Positions 16,712-25,034 of a stretch of 64,000 nucleotides of DNA are shown here, piece after piece. The notes under the pieces were generated by a model, which saw nothing but the letters and a program-made list of their open reading frames with translations, did not search any database and was not told the DNA's origin. A program made the translations under genes and the position numbers. This DNA comes from Candidatus Aalborgicola bjergmarkensis (GTDB lineage Bacteria; Pseudomonadota; Gammaproteobacteria; Burkholderiales; Burkholderiaceae_C): the NCBI GenBank assembly GCA_016708725.1, contig JADJFE010000001.1, forward strand, positions 620,001 to 684,000, in the 5' to 3' direction. Numbering within the stretch: the first letter of the stretch is position 1; the number at the start of each line of letters is the position of its first letter.

Positions 16712-18637
16712 ATGCACCAAACCCTCAAAAACGTTTTTGGTTACTCACAGTTTCGAACCGGACAAGAACAAGTGATTCAAGCAGTACTGGCTGGGCGGTC
16801 CGCTGCCGCAATATTCCCAACAGGTTCTGGTAAGTCGCTGTGTTATCAGTTGCCTGCGCTATTGTTGGATCATTTGACGCTGGTTGTTTCGCCGCTTTTG
16901 GCACTTATCCAGGATCAGTTGGCATACCTCACACGCTTGGGCATTGCTGCGGCTAGTATCGACTCAACTCAAAGCCGCGAAGAAACCCATGCTGTGATGA
17001 CGCAAGCCCGTTCTGGGCAGCTAAAAATATTGATGATTTCGGTAGAACGACTAAAGAACGAGTCTTTTCGCAATTTTTTAAGTCAAATTCCAATTTCGTT
17101 GCTAGTGGTTGACGAAGCGCATTGCATATCAGAGTGGGGCCACAATTTTCGCCCGGATTATTTGAAACTACCTGACTACCAGCGTCAATTTTCAATTCCT
17201 CAAGCGTTGCTACTCACCGCTACTGCCACACCACAGGTGGCTGCTGACATGCAAGCCAAATTTGCTATTGCACCCGACGATGTGGTTAGTACCGGCTTTC
17301 ATCGACCAAATCTGAATTTGCTGGTTGAGCCTGTAAGTGGAGAGCAAAGGCTGCATCGTCTGACTCAATGGCTTTTGCAGCGTACGCATCAGTCTGGCAT
17401 TGTGTATGTGACCTTGCAAAAGACTGCCGAACAGGTTGTTGAACATCTAAATCACCAAGGCATTGCCGCACTCGCCTATCACGCTGGTATGGAGAATCCG
17501 ATACGCGAATCGATTCAGCAGCAGTTCATGGCTGGGCAGGTTAAATGCATTGTTGCCACTATTGCGTTTGGCATGGGGATCGACAAAAGTGATATCAGGA
17601 ATATAGTTCATTTTGATCTGCCAAAATCTATCGAGGGCTACAGTCAGGAGATTGGTCGTGCTGGTCGCGATGGATTGTCGTCTGACTGCCTCGCAATGGC
17701 CAACCGCGATGGCCTGCAGGTGCTGGAAAACTTTGTCTACGGTGATACACCGCAACCTCAAGGTATCCGTTGCGTATTAGACGAAATTGGATCGCTGCCA
17801 ACTGATTCAAACTGGGAGATTACTCTCTATTCACTTTCTGCGCGTAGCAATATTCGTATGTTGCCGTTAAAAACTCTATTGGTTCAATTGGAACTGCGCG
17901 GAGTCATTGCATCGCGGTATTCCTTTTTTGGTGAATACCGCTTCAAATTTCTGGTGCCAACTAATACTGTATTGGCCCGCTTTAAAGGTGAGCGATTGCA
18001 ATTTGTAGAAGCAATTTTGCGTAGTGCTCGAAAGGCTATAACATGGCACACAGTGGATTTTGATGCGCTTTATAAAGTCTATGCGACTGAGCGCAGTCGG
18101 GTAATCACAGCGTTGGGCTATTTTGAGAAGGAAGGTTGGATTGAGTTGGAAGCCAAACAAATGACGGAGGTTTATGCTGTACTAACTCCTGGCTTTGACG
18201 CAAATGTTCTTGGTCTTGAATTGGCTGGATATTTTCAGTCCAGGGAGGTTAGTGAAGTCAAGCGCATTCACGCCATGCTAGACTTCTTTGCCAGTGACAG
18301 GTGTCTTGGCAATCAGTTGGCTCGCTATTTTGGCGATGTAAACGTTCCTGATAAGTGTGGACATTGTTCGGTGTGCAACGGACAAGTAGTGCAATTACCA
18401 GAATCTGCGCTGCTGCCCGCATTGGATGAACAGAATTTTTTTGAATTGTGTGGGGATGTCATGCAACGCCATCGGACACACGAAAACCAAGAGATGAGTG
18501 TCGAGAGTCTGACGCGATTTTTATGTGGAATTACCGAACCTGTGCAGACAAAACTCAAGGCCCGTAGTATAGGTGGATATGGCGCTCTGGAGAATTACCC
18601 ATATGCGATGGTGCGAAACTGGGTGAAAATGCGATAA
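16712..18637 (+). CDS. RecQ-family ATP-dependent DNA helicase
   Basis: 641 residues. Superfamily 2 motifs are complete: the entry FGYSQFRTGQEQVI, Walker A FPTGSGKS, VVSPLLALIQDQ, DEAH at about 135, LLTATATP, YHAGM, FGMGIDKSD and the arginine-finger motif QEIGRAGRDG. Downstream is a RecQ-Ct/zinc region with cysteines in CGHCSVC near residue 550. No HRDC domain is obvious at the end. It unwinds DNA 3' to 5' in recombination or repair. Codon use is AT-richer than neighbours, so this may be an acquired second RecQ rather than the chromosomal housekeeping copy. It stands alone, with a 9-bp tandem repeat right behind it. Confidence 0.9.
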   Translation: MHQTLKNVFGYSQFRTGQEQVIQAVLAGRSAAAIFPTGSGKSLCYQLPALLLDHLTLVVSPLLALIQDQLAYLTRLGIAAASIDSTQSREETHAVMTQARSGQLKILMISVERLKNESFRNFLSQIPISLLVVDEAHCISEWGHNFRPDYLKLPDYQRQFSIPQALLLTATATPQVAADMQAKFAIAPDDVVSTGFHRPNLNLLVEPVSGEQRLHRLTQWLLQRTHQSGIVYVTLQKTAEQVVEHLNHQGIAALAYHAGMENPIRESIQQQFMAGQVKCIVATIAFGMGIDKSDIRNIVHFDLPKSIEGYSQEIGRAGRDGLSSDCLAMANRDGLQVLENFVYGDTPQPQGIRCVLDEIGSLPTDSNWEITLYSLSARSNIRMLPLKTLLVQLELRGVIASRYSFFGEYRFKFLVPTNTVLARFKGERLQFVEAILRSARKAITWHTVDFDALYKVYATERSRVITALGYFEKEGWIELEAKQMTEVYAVLTPGFDANVLGLELAGYFQSREVSEVKRIHAMLDFFASDRCLGNQLARYFGDVNVPDKCGHCSVCNGQVVQLPESALLPALDEQNFFELCGDVMQRHRTHENQEMSVESLTRFLCGITEPVQTKLKARSIGGYGALENYPYAMVRNWVKMR

Positions 18638-18663
18638 TGCGATTTCAAATCTATCACTGAATG

Positions 18664-18699
18664 GCGCCATTAGCGCCATTAGCTCCATTAGCGTCGTTA
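18664..18699. repeat. Four 9-bp tandem units (GCGCCATTA)
   Basis: Units GCGCCATTA, GCGCCATTA, GCTCCATTA and GCGTCGTTA follow each other between the end of the helicase gene and the end of the convergent Sel1 gene. The first two are identical and the last two diverged. Confidence 0.8.
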
Positions 18700-18708
18700 G
18701 TGCCGCTA

Positions 18709-19497
18709 CTACTGGCTTTGGATGAAGTTGTCGAAATACTGCTGGCTTTTGAGGTAGCTGTCCAGAGCGTCAATCAGGTTTTTCGGTTTGGCCATCTGGC
18801 GCATCAAAGTCTTGGCTTCGTCAATTTCGCCGGGCGACATTTTTTCCATCAGTTTGCTGCGCGTTGCAGCGCTTGCTTTTTCCAGGTTCGAATCTTTTGC
18901 TCCAGCCAGGTTGTACAAGGCCAGGGCGATCACGCGATCCGGGGCGGCTACCCCCTGGCCTTTCACGTACATCACGGCCAGGTTGAACTGGGCGTTGGCA
19001 AAACCCTGGTGGGCGGCCAGGCGGAACCACTTGACGGCTTCCTTGGGGTCCTTGGGGCCGCCCTGGCCGCTGGCATAGATCACGCCCAGGTTGTACTGGG
19101 ATTGGACATTGCCTTGCACACCAGCGAGGCGGTACCAGCGCAGGGCTTCTTTTTCGTCTTGCGGTACACCCTGGCCGTTGGCGCATTTCACGGCCAATCT
19201 GTACTGAACAGCAGGATCACCCTGACCGGCGGCGAGGCGGTACCACTTGAGGGCTTCCTTGGGGTCTTTGGGGACGCCCTGGCCGTAGGAAAAAATATCC
19301 CCCAGCTTGTACTGCGCATCGGCATCGCCGCGCCTGGCCTGGATGATCCAGTCGAGCAGATCTGGCGTGTAGTGGTCTTTTACTTCGAACGAAGGCAGCG
19401 AGTCCTCTTCTTCGCCGTCTACAAGCGCTGCCGACACCATTGTGGTCCAGAGGATCAGTGGAACGGCATAGAACCAGCGGCTTGTCATGTTTATCAA
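18709..19497 (-). CDS. Exported Sel1-repeat (SLR) protein
   Basis: 262 residues. A hydrophobic signal segment (about 7-24) ends near SAALVDG, so it is likely periplasmic. From about residue 50 come four Sel1-like TPR repeats of 36 residues, each with the pattern A-Q-Y-x-L-G followed by G-x-G-V-P-x-D and EAxKWYRLAA. A helical tail follows. Such proteins are protein-protein scaffolds; a partner cannot be named. An alternative start is the ATG three codons in. It is convergent with the helicase gene and separated from the alpha/beta hydrolase stop by about 54 bp. Confidence 0.88.
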   Translation of the reverse strand: MINMTSRWFYAVPLILWTTMVSAALVDGEEEDSLPSFEVKDHYTPDLLDWIIQARRGDADAQYKLGDIFSYGQGVPKDPKEALKWYRLAAGQGDPAVQYRLAVKCANGQGVPQDEKEALRWYRLAGVQGNVQSQYNLGVIYASGQGGPKDPKEAVKWFRLAAHQGFANAQFNLAVMYVKGQGVAAPDRVIALALYNLAGAKDSNLEKASAATRSKLMEKMSPGEIDEAKTLMRQMAKPKNLIDALDSYLKSQQYFDNFIQSQ

Positions 19498-19551
19498 TGT
19501 CTCCGAATGTGTGATGGCAGCAGTTTATCCCGGATTTGTCATGATCCACCT

Positions 19552-20457
19552 TCACCGTTTCTTGAGCGCTGCCAATTCAAAGTGGTGGTGCATGGCATCC
19601 AGCAAGGTGGGTAGCAGACTAGCAGGCAAATCGTGTCCCATGCCGGTGATGGGGAGCAGTTTGGCATGCGGGATGCGTTTGGCAGTGTCTGCGCCACAGG
19701 CGAAAGGTACTAAAGGGTCTTTCTTGCCGTGGATCACCAGGGTAGGGGCGGCAATTTTGTGCAGATGGTTGGCGCGGTCGCTGTCGGCAATGATGGCGAC
19801 CATCTGGCGCAGCGTACCTGCGGGGTGGAAGCTGCGGTCCAGTCCGAAGGCGATGCGTGCGCGCAAGACGGGCTCCGGGTCGATGTGGTCCGGGCTGCCT
19901 ATAAGCTGGAAGAGTTTGAGTCCGTGCTCGATCATGGCTTCCCGGCCACTTTCGGTCGGGCGGTTCACCATCATCAAACCGACTCTGGGGTGCGGACCCG
20001 GCAGGCCGCGCGCGCCGCTGCTGCTCATGATGCTGGTCAGGCTGAGGAGCCGCTGGGGGGCTTGCAGCGCCACACGTTGGGCGATCATGCCGCCCATGCT
20101 GACGCCAACGACATGGGCTTTGCGGATGTTCAGCGCGTCCAGAACACCCACGGCATCGCGCGCCATGTCGCTCAGGGAGTAGGGCGCATGAACAGGCAAG
20201 CCCATGCGGCGCTTGACCGCCGCCACGGCAACGCGCGGCTTGCCCAGGTGGTCCAGGTGTGAAGACAGGCCAATGTCGCGGTTGTCAAAACGCACCACGC
20301 GGTAGCCGGCATGTATCAAACCGTCAACCAGTGCGGGCGGCCAGCTGGTGAGCTGCATGCCCAGCCCCATGATGAGCAGAACTACCGGGCGATTGGTGTC
20401 GTTGGTGTCGCCACTGTCTTCAACCTTGATGGACATGCCATTTGCTTGTACGAACAT
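19552..20457 (-). CDS. Alpha/beta-fold hydrolase
   Basis: About 301 residues from the ATG at 20457. An earlier ATG at 20523 would add 22 residues that are mostly H and T from a low-complexity repeat, and GGAG sits a suitable distance before 20457. Catalytic features are the nucleophile elbow GVSMGG (S120), the acid in HGKKDPLVPF and the histidine in TGMGHDLP. The oxyanion region is LIMGLGMQ. It is close to esterase/haloalkane-type hydrolases of the RdmC kind; the substrate is unknown. It lies 47 bp behind gabD on the same strand and is probably transcribed with it. Confidence 0.85.
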   Translation of the reverse strand: MFVQANGMSIKVEDSGDTNDTNRPVVLLIMGLGMQLTSWPPALVDGLIHAGYRVVRFDNRDIGLSSHLDHLGKPRVAVAAVKRRMGLPVHAPYSLSDMARDAVGVLDALNIRKAHVVGVSMGGMIAQRVALQAPQRLLSLTSIMSSSGARGLPGPHPRVGLMMVNRPTESGREAMIEHGLKLFQLIGSPDHIDPEPVLRARIAFGLDRSFHPAGTLRQMVAIIADSDRANHLHKIAAPTLVIHGKKDPLVPFACGADTAKRIPHAKLLPITGMGHDLPASLLPTLLDAMHHHFELAALKKR

Positions 20458-20504
20458 GGTGTGTATGTGCTCCGTGTTTTTCGTGTGCGTTGTGTGCGTT
20501 GTTG

Positions 20505-21959
20505 TTAAAGACCGCCCTGGCACAGGTATTTGAGTTCCAGGTACTCGTCCATGCCTTGGCTGGCGCCTTCGCGGCCCATGCCGGACTGCTTGATGCCGCC
20601 AAAGGGCGCCACCTCGTTGGAAATCAATCCCTCGTTGATGCCGACCATGCCGTATTCCAGCCGCTCGGCCACGCGCCAGATGCGCGCTGCATCGCGCGTA
20701 TAGAAATAACTTGCCAGACCGTAGGGCGTATCGTTGGCCAGCGTAATGGCTTCCTCCTCGGTGTGGAAGCGAAAAATCGGCGCCAGGGGACCAAAGATTT
20801 CTTCCTGCGCCAGCGCCATGCCGGGCTGGGCATCCAACAGCACGGTGGGCGTATAAAAGTTGCCGCCCAGCGCATGCCGTGTTCCCCCGATGACCACCCT
20901 GGCACCCTGCGCCACCGCATCGGCTTGCAGGCGTTCCAGTTTGGCAAGTGCCGTAGCGTTGATCAGCGGGCCAATCTGTACCCCGGCCTCCACACCCGGC
21001 CCGACCTTGAGCGCGGCCACGGCTTCGGTAAGCCGCTGCACAAACTCCGCGTAAATTTCGTTTTGCACCAGCAGGCGGTTGCTGCAGACACAGGTTTGTC
21101 CGGCGTTGCGGTATTTGGAGGCCAGCGCGCCACGCACGGCGGCATCGACATCGGCATCATCAAAGACGATAAATGGCGCATTGCCGCCCAGCTCCAGCGA
21201 CAGGCGTTTGACGCTGTTCGCGCATTGCGCCATCAAAAGCTTGCCCACCGCAGTGGAGCCGGTAAACGAGAGTTTGCGCACGATGGGGCTGTCACACAGT
21301 TGTGCCCCCACCTGCGCCGGACGTGCTGTGGTGATGACGTTAATGACTCCAGCCGGAATACCCGCGCACTGCGCCAGCCAGGCAAGCGCCAGGGCGCACA
21401 AAGGCGTGGCTTCGGCAGGTTTGAGGACGACCGTGCAACCGGCAGCCAGCGCGGGCGCGAGTTTGCGCGTGACCATGGCGATGGGAAAATTCCACGGCGT
21501 GATGGCGGCCACCACGCCCACCGGCTGTTTGAGCACCAGAATGCGCTTGTCGCCTTGTGGTGCGGGAATGACCTGTCCGTTGGCGCGTTTGGCTTCTTCG
21601 GCAAACCATTCGACGAACGACGCGCCATACAGCACCTCGCCACGCGCCTCGGCCAAGGGTTTGCCTTGTTCACTGGTCAGTAGCAGCGCCAGATCATCCT
21701 GATGTGTGAGGATCAGATCGAACCAGGCGCGCAGCAGGCGTGCACGCTCTTTGGCCGTGGTGCTGCGCCAGGCGCTCCAGGCCGCTGCCGCTGCGTCGAT
21801 GGCGCGCCGTGTTTCGCCCGCGCCCATATCGGGCACGTTTGCCAGCGTTTGGCCATTGGCCGGGTTGGTGACTGCGTGGACGGCAGCGTCGTCGGCATCC
21901 AGCCACTGGCCGTTGATGGTGGCTTGCTGGCGTAAGAGTGAGGAATCATGGAGTTGCAT
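20505..21959 (-). CDS. gabD: NAD(P)-dependent succinate-semialdehyde dehydrogenase
   Basis: 484 residues from the ATG at 21959, matching the usual GabD length and N-terminus (MQLHDSSLLRQQATINGQW). An ATG 12 codons upstream is also possible. The aldehyde dehydrogenase fold shows ITPWNFPIAM, the cofactor motif FTGSTAVGK, the general base E256 in LELGGNAPF and the nucleophile C290 in GQTCVCSN. It oxidises succinate semialdehyde to succinate, the last step of 4-aminobutyrate breakdown, although gabT is not adjacent. Co-directional with the hydrolase at 19552. Confidence 0.9.
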   Translation of the reverse strand: MQLHDSSLLRQQATINGQWLDADDAAVHAVTNPANGQTLANVPDMGAGETRRAIDAAAAAWSAWRSTTAKERARLLRAWFDLILTHQDDLALLLTSEQGKPLAEARGEVLYGASFVEWFAEEAKRANGQVIPAPQGDKRILVLKQPVGVVAAITPWNFPIAMVTRKLAPALAAGCTVVLKPAEATPLCALALAWLAQCAGIPAGVINVITTARPAQVGAQLCDSPIVRKLSFTGSTAVGKLLMAQCANSVKRLSLELGGNAPFIVFDDADVDAAVRGALASKYRNAGQTCVCSNRLLVQNEIYAEFVQRLTEAVAALKVGPGVEAGVQIGPLINATALAKLERLQADAVAQGARVVIGGTRHALGGNFYTPTVLLDAQPGMALAQEEIFGPLAPIFRFHTEEEAITLANDTPYGLASYFYTRDAARIWRVAERLEYGMVGINEGLISNEVAPFGGIKQSGMGREGASQGMDEYLELKYLCQGGL

Positions 21960-22049
21960 GGCAGCCTGGGCGAGTTTTTTCTGGCCAGTCCCCAAACCCG
22001 CTTGGGTTGTACGGTCAAGGCCAGTAGTATTCCTGTAGTATGCCAGTGT

Positions 22050-22113
22050 TCGGTTCGGGTGAATGGAGGGGATTGGTTCATGATTTGACTTTGAAATTAC
22101 GGACTACCACTGA
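22050..22113 (+). pseudogene. higB: Remnant of higB toxin upstream of higA
   Basis: Just before higA two short pieces of a HigB C-terminus can be read: SVRVNGGDWFMI in the frame starting at 22050, and, one frame on, FDFEITDYH followed by TGA at 22111-22113. HigB toxins usually end with a WSVRVNGxWR strand and then DVExxDYH, so these are the last two strands with an internal deletion and frameshift. Nothing of the N-terminal half remains. The higA start follows 12 bp after the stop, as in an intact higBA operon. Confidence 0.75.
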
Positions 22114-22125
22114 GGATTTAACACC

Positions 22126-22428
22126 ATGAAATACTTGACAAATGGACTCCCGCCCATCCATCCGGGCGAATTTCTGCGCGAAATCGTTGATGAATTGGGC
22201 TTGACGCAAATCGCTTTTGCCAAGGCCATAGGTGTTTCGCCCATGCGGGTATCGCACATACTCAAGGGGCAGCGCCCGGTAACGGCGGAACTTGCGCTGC
22301 GCCTGGGCGCGGCATTCGGGCAGACACCGCAATACTGGCTCAATTTGCAAGCGGCCTACGACCTGAAGCTGGCGCAAGCCGAATTCAAAGACAGTTTGCA
22401 AGCGGTGCAGAAGCTGGCGGCGGTGTGA
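22126..22428 (+). CDS. higA: HigA-type antitoxin (XRE family), orphan
   Basis: 100 residues. The protein starts with the HigA signature PPIHPGEFLREIVDELGLTQ. A helix-turn-helix follows (about 22-60) with FAKAIGVSPMRVSHILKG, then AELALRLGAAFGQTPQYWLNLQ. It would normally neutralise HigB and repress the higBA promoter. The toxin gene is destroyed, so it survives as a solitary antitoxin or regulator. It could still bind operators or cross-neutralise other RelE-type toxins. Confidence 0.9.
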   Translation: MKYLTNGLPPIHPGEFLREIVDELGLTQIAFAKAIGVSPMRVSHILKGQRPVTAELALRLGAAFGQTPQYWLNLQAAYDLKLAQAEFKDSLQAVQKLAAV

Positions 22429-22573
22429 AATTGCGAGCATGTCAAACACCCTTCAGCCGCCACGCACACCCTGGAACGTGGCCGGGTATTGGCAGCGGTT
22501 TGCTTGACCGGCAAGCCCCATTCCGCCAAACTGACGCCATCTTCAGAGCGTTTGTACGCATTAAGAGCAAAAC

Positions 22574-22822
22574 ATGGAACAGAACTTGAAAACTGGTGGC
22601 TTGGACGTTTCGCTCACGCCTTCGACGCGCTTACTGAATCAGAAGCTCGGTATCTCGCCCGCACCGAGAGACCTGACACCATCCGAGATCGAATTGCTGC
22701 GAGCGAGTAAGCATGAGTTGGCAGCGCTGGTGTCGTCCAAAGCCACATTGACCGGCGACCTGAAGTCCGTAGTGGCACCCGTCACTCCTGCGTCTGTGGC
22801 GCTGTCTCTGCAAAAAACATAG
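22574..22822 (+). CDS. Hypothetical short protein ending in the dispersed repeat
   Basis: 82 codons, MEQNLKTGGLDVSLTPSTRL to LQKT, with no recognised domain and no clear ribosome site. The stop codon TAG is formed by the first bases of the repeat at 22819, so the 3' end was probably replaced. An overlapping frame (22489-22710) is equally unconvincing. Either may be the remains of a longer gene. Confidence 0.3.
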   Translation: MEQNLKTGGLDVSLTPSTRLLNQKLGISPAPRDLTPSEIELLRASKHELAALVSSKATLTGDLKSVVAPVTPASVALSLQKT

Positions 22823-22994
22823 CTACTCCCGCTTGGTACATAAGGCATACAGCCCGATTTGCCTTGAATTTTGCCCTTCAAACGGGTCAAGGCGATGCCA
22901 GAAACGACCATGAGGCATCAAAACGGGCCGTTGTCGGGTGTTTTTACATGACAAATAAGGCTGTACGCCTTATGGGATAAGCGGTAGCAGCTAT
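22819..22994. repeat. 176-bp MITE-like dispersed repeat, copy 2 (inverted)
   Basis: Runs from ATAGCTACTCCCGCTTGG to GCGGTAGCAGCTAT and is the near-exact reverse complement of 10627-10802, including the central AAACGGGCCGTT segment. Terminal ~45 bp arms are inverted to each other. Same length in both copies, no coding capacity. Confidence 0.85.
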
Positions 22995-23072
22995 TTTATC
23001 AGGAGCGCTTTGGCTTTGGCTGGGGGTATCCCGAAGCCTGCCACGCCTGCATAGGAGGGGAATAATGCGCCA

Positions 23073-23504
23073 TCAGACACACAGTGTGGCAAGCACTTGC
23101 CGGGTGGCTGGCGGGATGGGCGCTGATTTGCCGCTGGCGCGCTCGACATAGACATGCACGAAATGGCCGACAGCCGCGACCACTTCTTCGTCATTGCGAA
23201 ACAGCCCGACTTCGTAACGCACGCTGGAGGTGCCGAGTTTGGTGACGCGAATGCCAGCGTGCACCAGATCGGGAAACGCCATCGGGCGGTAGTAGCGGCA
23301 GGCGGTTTCGGCCACAAAGCCGACCACCGCGCCCTGGTGAATATCGAGCACGCCGCGTGCAATCAGGAACTGGTTGACGGCGGTGTCGAAATAGCTGTAG
23401 TAGTGCACGTTGTTGATGTGGCCGTAGATGTCGTTGTCCATCCAGCGTGTGGGTATTGCCAGGAAGTGTCGGAAATCTGACCGGGTCATGGTTCGGGTGG
23501 GCAT
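23073..23504 (-). CDS. Acyl-CoA thioesterase, hotdog fold (YbgC/4HBT type)
   Basis: 143 residues. The active-site segment RWMDNDIYGHINNVHYYSYF carries the catalytic Asp and following helix of 4-hydroxybenzoyl-CoA thioesterase-like enzymes. GLFRNDEEVVAAVGHFVHVYV forms the last strands. It hydrolyses an acyl-CoA; the chain is unknown. It lies 25 bp behind the condensation-fold acyltransferase gene on the same strand, so the two probably handle the same acyl chains. Confidence 0.88.
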   Translation of the reverse strand: MPTRTMTRSDFRHFLAIPTRWMDNDIYGHINNVHYYSYFDTAVNQFLIARGVLDIHQGAVVGFVAETACRYYRPMAFPDLVHAGIRVTKLGTSSVRYEVGLFRNDEEVVAAVGHFVHVYVERASGKSAPIPPATRQVLATLCV

Positions 23505-23529
23505 GGTGGGTGTTTCCCTCGTAAGGTAC

Positions 23530-24897
23530 TCAGACGGTGGCCGTGGTCGTGGCGTTGGCGGCAGCCAGCAGCAGTTCTTGCATCGCCGTGGTCAGTGTGT
23601 GGGCGGTTTCGGGTTGGAGTTTGCCTGCGTCGTAGCCCACATTCAGAATCAATCGGTCCTTGTAGGTGCTGACGGCATTGAATAACACCTGGTACGGCAT
23701 GGGGCACAGCGCAAACGAGATGGCTTCAACGGCGGGGTCGTTGTCTACGCTGGCCACGACGCCGATATTGCTGACCATGGTGTTTTGCCAGGACGACAGT
23801 ACCGCCTTGCCAAAGCGCGCCATGCGATCCGGGCTTATCGTTCCCCCATCCAGTCCATACAGGTTGTAAAACAGATGCCCTTCGCCGCGTGCGGCCTGGC
23901 GGCGTGTCTGGGCGACGACACGCCGCGCCAGATCCCAGAAATCGGTATGGGTATCCAGCATCAGGGAAGCGGAGAGCAAGCTGGTGTAAAAACCGATGGG
24001 GATTGTTGGTTGGATTGGCTCCAGATGCGTACGCAAGTCGATAGGGCAGGTTAAAAATAGCGTACTCGGCTGTTCGCCGCCGTGCAGGCGGTGCAAACGG
24101 TATTGCGCCAATAGCTGCGCGGCGCACAAAGCGCCATGCACACTGCTTTCATGCGCGCGCGCTTGCATCAGCAGGCGGCGCGTCGCCTCGGGTGGCAAGC
24201 TCAGACGGATGAGACGCGGAATACGTGTAGGTGCGGCGCTATTCAACCAGGGTTGGCGTGCCACCAGGCCATGGCGTTTGTAGTCACGCATCTGCACATC
24301 CATGAGCGCTTCGGCCTCTTCTTCGCGCTGTGTCCAGCGAAAACGCTCGGGAACGACTGCGGACATGGGCGGCATGCCGGTAGGCGGTTTGATTGCATCG
24401 GCCAGCGTCGTCTTGTTGGCGATGCAATCGAGCAGTCGGCGTAATAAAGCCTCGCCTGAGCGGCCATCAGCGATGGAGTGGTGAAAGCACACCACCAGCA
24501 CGGAGTGGGCTGCAGTATCTACATCTGCGTCTATTTGCAGGTACAGGCAGCGCGCCAGTGGCGCTACGTCCTCGGCAAACGGGCGGGCTAACTCATTTTC
24601 GATGTACGTTAGCCAATTGTTTTCTGTAACTGGATGGCATTCCAGGGAGATGGGTGCATCCGGTGCGGGCTCGAAGCGCAGGCCATTTTCTTCATTCCAG
24701 ACGATGCGGGTCTGCAGCAGCGGGTTTTCTTGCTGAATGACATTCAGTGCGTTGCGGATTTGTGTGGGCTCCAGCGTCGCGCAGCGTTCGGCAAACAAAA
24801 CAAAGTTCATGCACGAAACGCGGTCGGTCATATAGAAGAAGGCTTCGCCGGGGTCCAGCGGACGGGAAGGTGTGTTCATGGGTAAATGGGTATTCAA
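23530..24897 (-). CDS. Condensation-fold acyltransferase (PapA5/WES-like)
   Basis: 455 residues. The active-site motif HHSIADG (139-145) matches the HHxxxDG of condensation domains, PapA-type polyketide acyltransferases and wax ester synthases. The second structural motif region reads IPIGFYTSLLSA near residue 300. There is no carrier or adenylation domain, so it is a stand-alone enzyme that would move an acyl chain from CoA or a carrier protein to an alcohol or amine. With the thioesterase behind it, it forms a two-gene lipid-type unit. The start is at 24897; a second ATG lies six codons on. The substrate cannot be told. Confidence 0.82.
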   Translation of the reverse strand: MNTHLPMNTPSRPLDPGEAFFYMTDRVSCMNFVLFAERCATLEPTQIRNALNVIQQENPLLQTRIVWNEENGLRFEPAPDAPISLECHPVTENNWLTYIENELARPFAEDVAPLARCLYLQIDADVDTAAHSVLVVCFHHSIADGRSGEALLRRLLDCIANKTTLADAIKPPTGMPPMSAVVPERFRWTQREEEAEALMDVQMRDYKRHGLVARQPWLNSAAPTRIPRLIRLSLPPEATRRLLMQARAHESSVHGALCAAQLLAQYRLHRLHGGEQPSTLFLTCPIDLRTHLEPIQPTIPIGFYTSLLSASLMLDTHTDFWDLARRVVAQTRRQAARGEGHLFYNLYGLDGGTISPDRMARFGKAVLSSWQNTMVSNIGVVASVDNDPAVEAISFALCPMPYQVLFNAVSTYKDRLILNVGYDAGKLQPETAHTLTTAMQELLLAAANATTTATV

Positions 24898-25034
24898 AAG
24901 GTCTGGAATGGAAGAATCTTAGCTGGTGCAGCGTTTATCATCGCCGACTGCACCTTGCAGGTGCAAACTGGTGCTTTTGCCACCTTCTTGCTCATTTTCT
25001 GTCAGTCCGTAGGGGCTTATTGTTTTGTTACACC

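Noticed and set aside
24747..25034. Upstream extension of the radical SAM gene by 96 codons
   Set aside because: It overlaps the divergent acyltransferase start and the residues do not look like protein; the ATG at 25035 gives a normal SPASM N-terminus.
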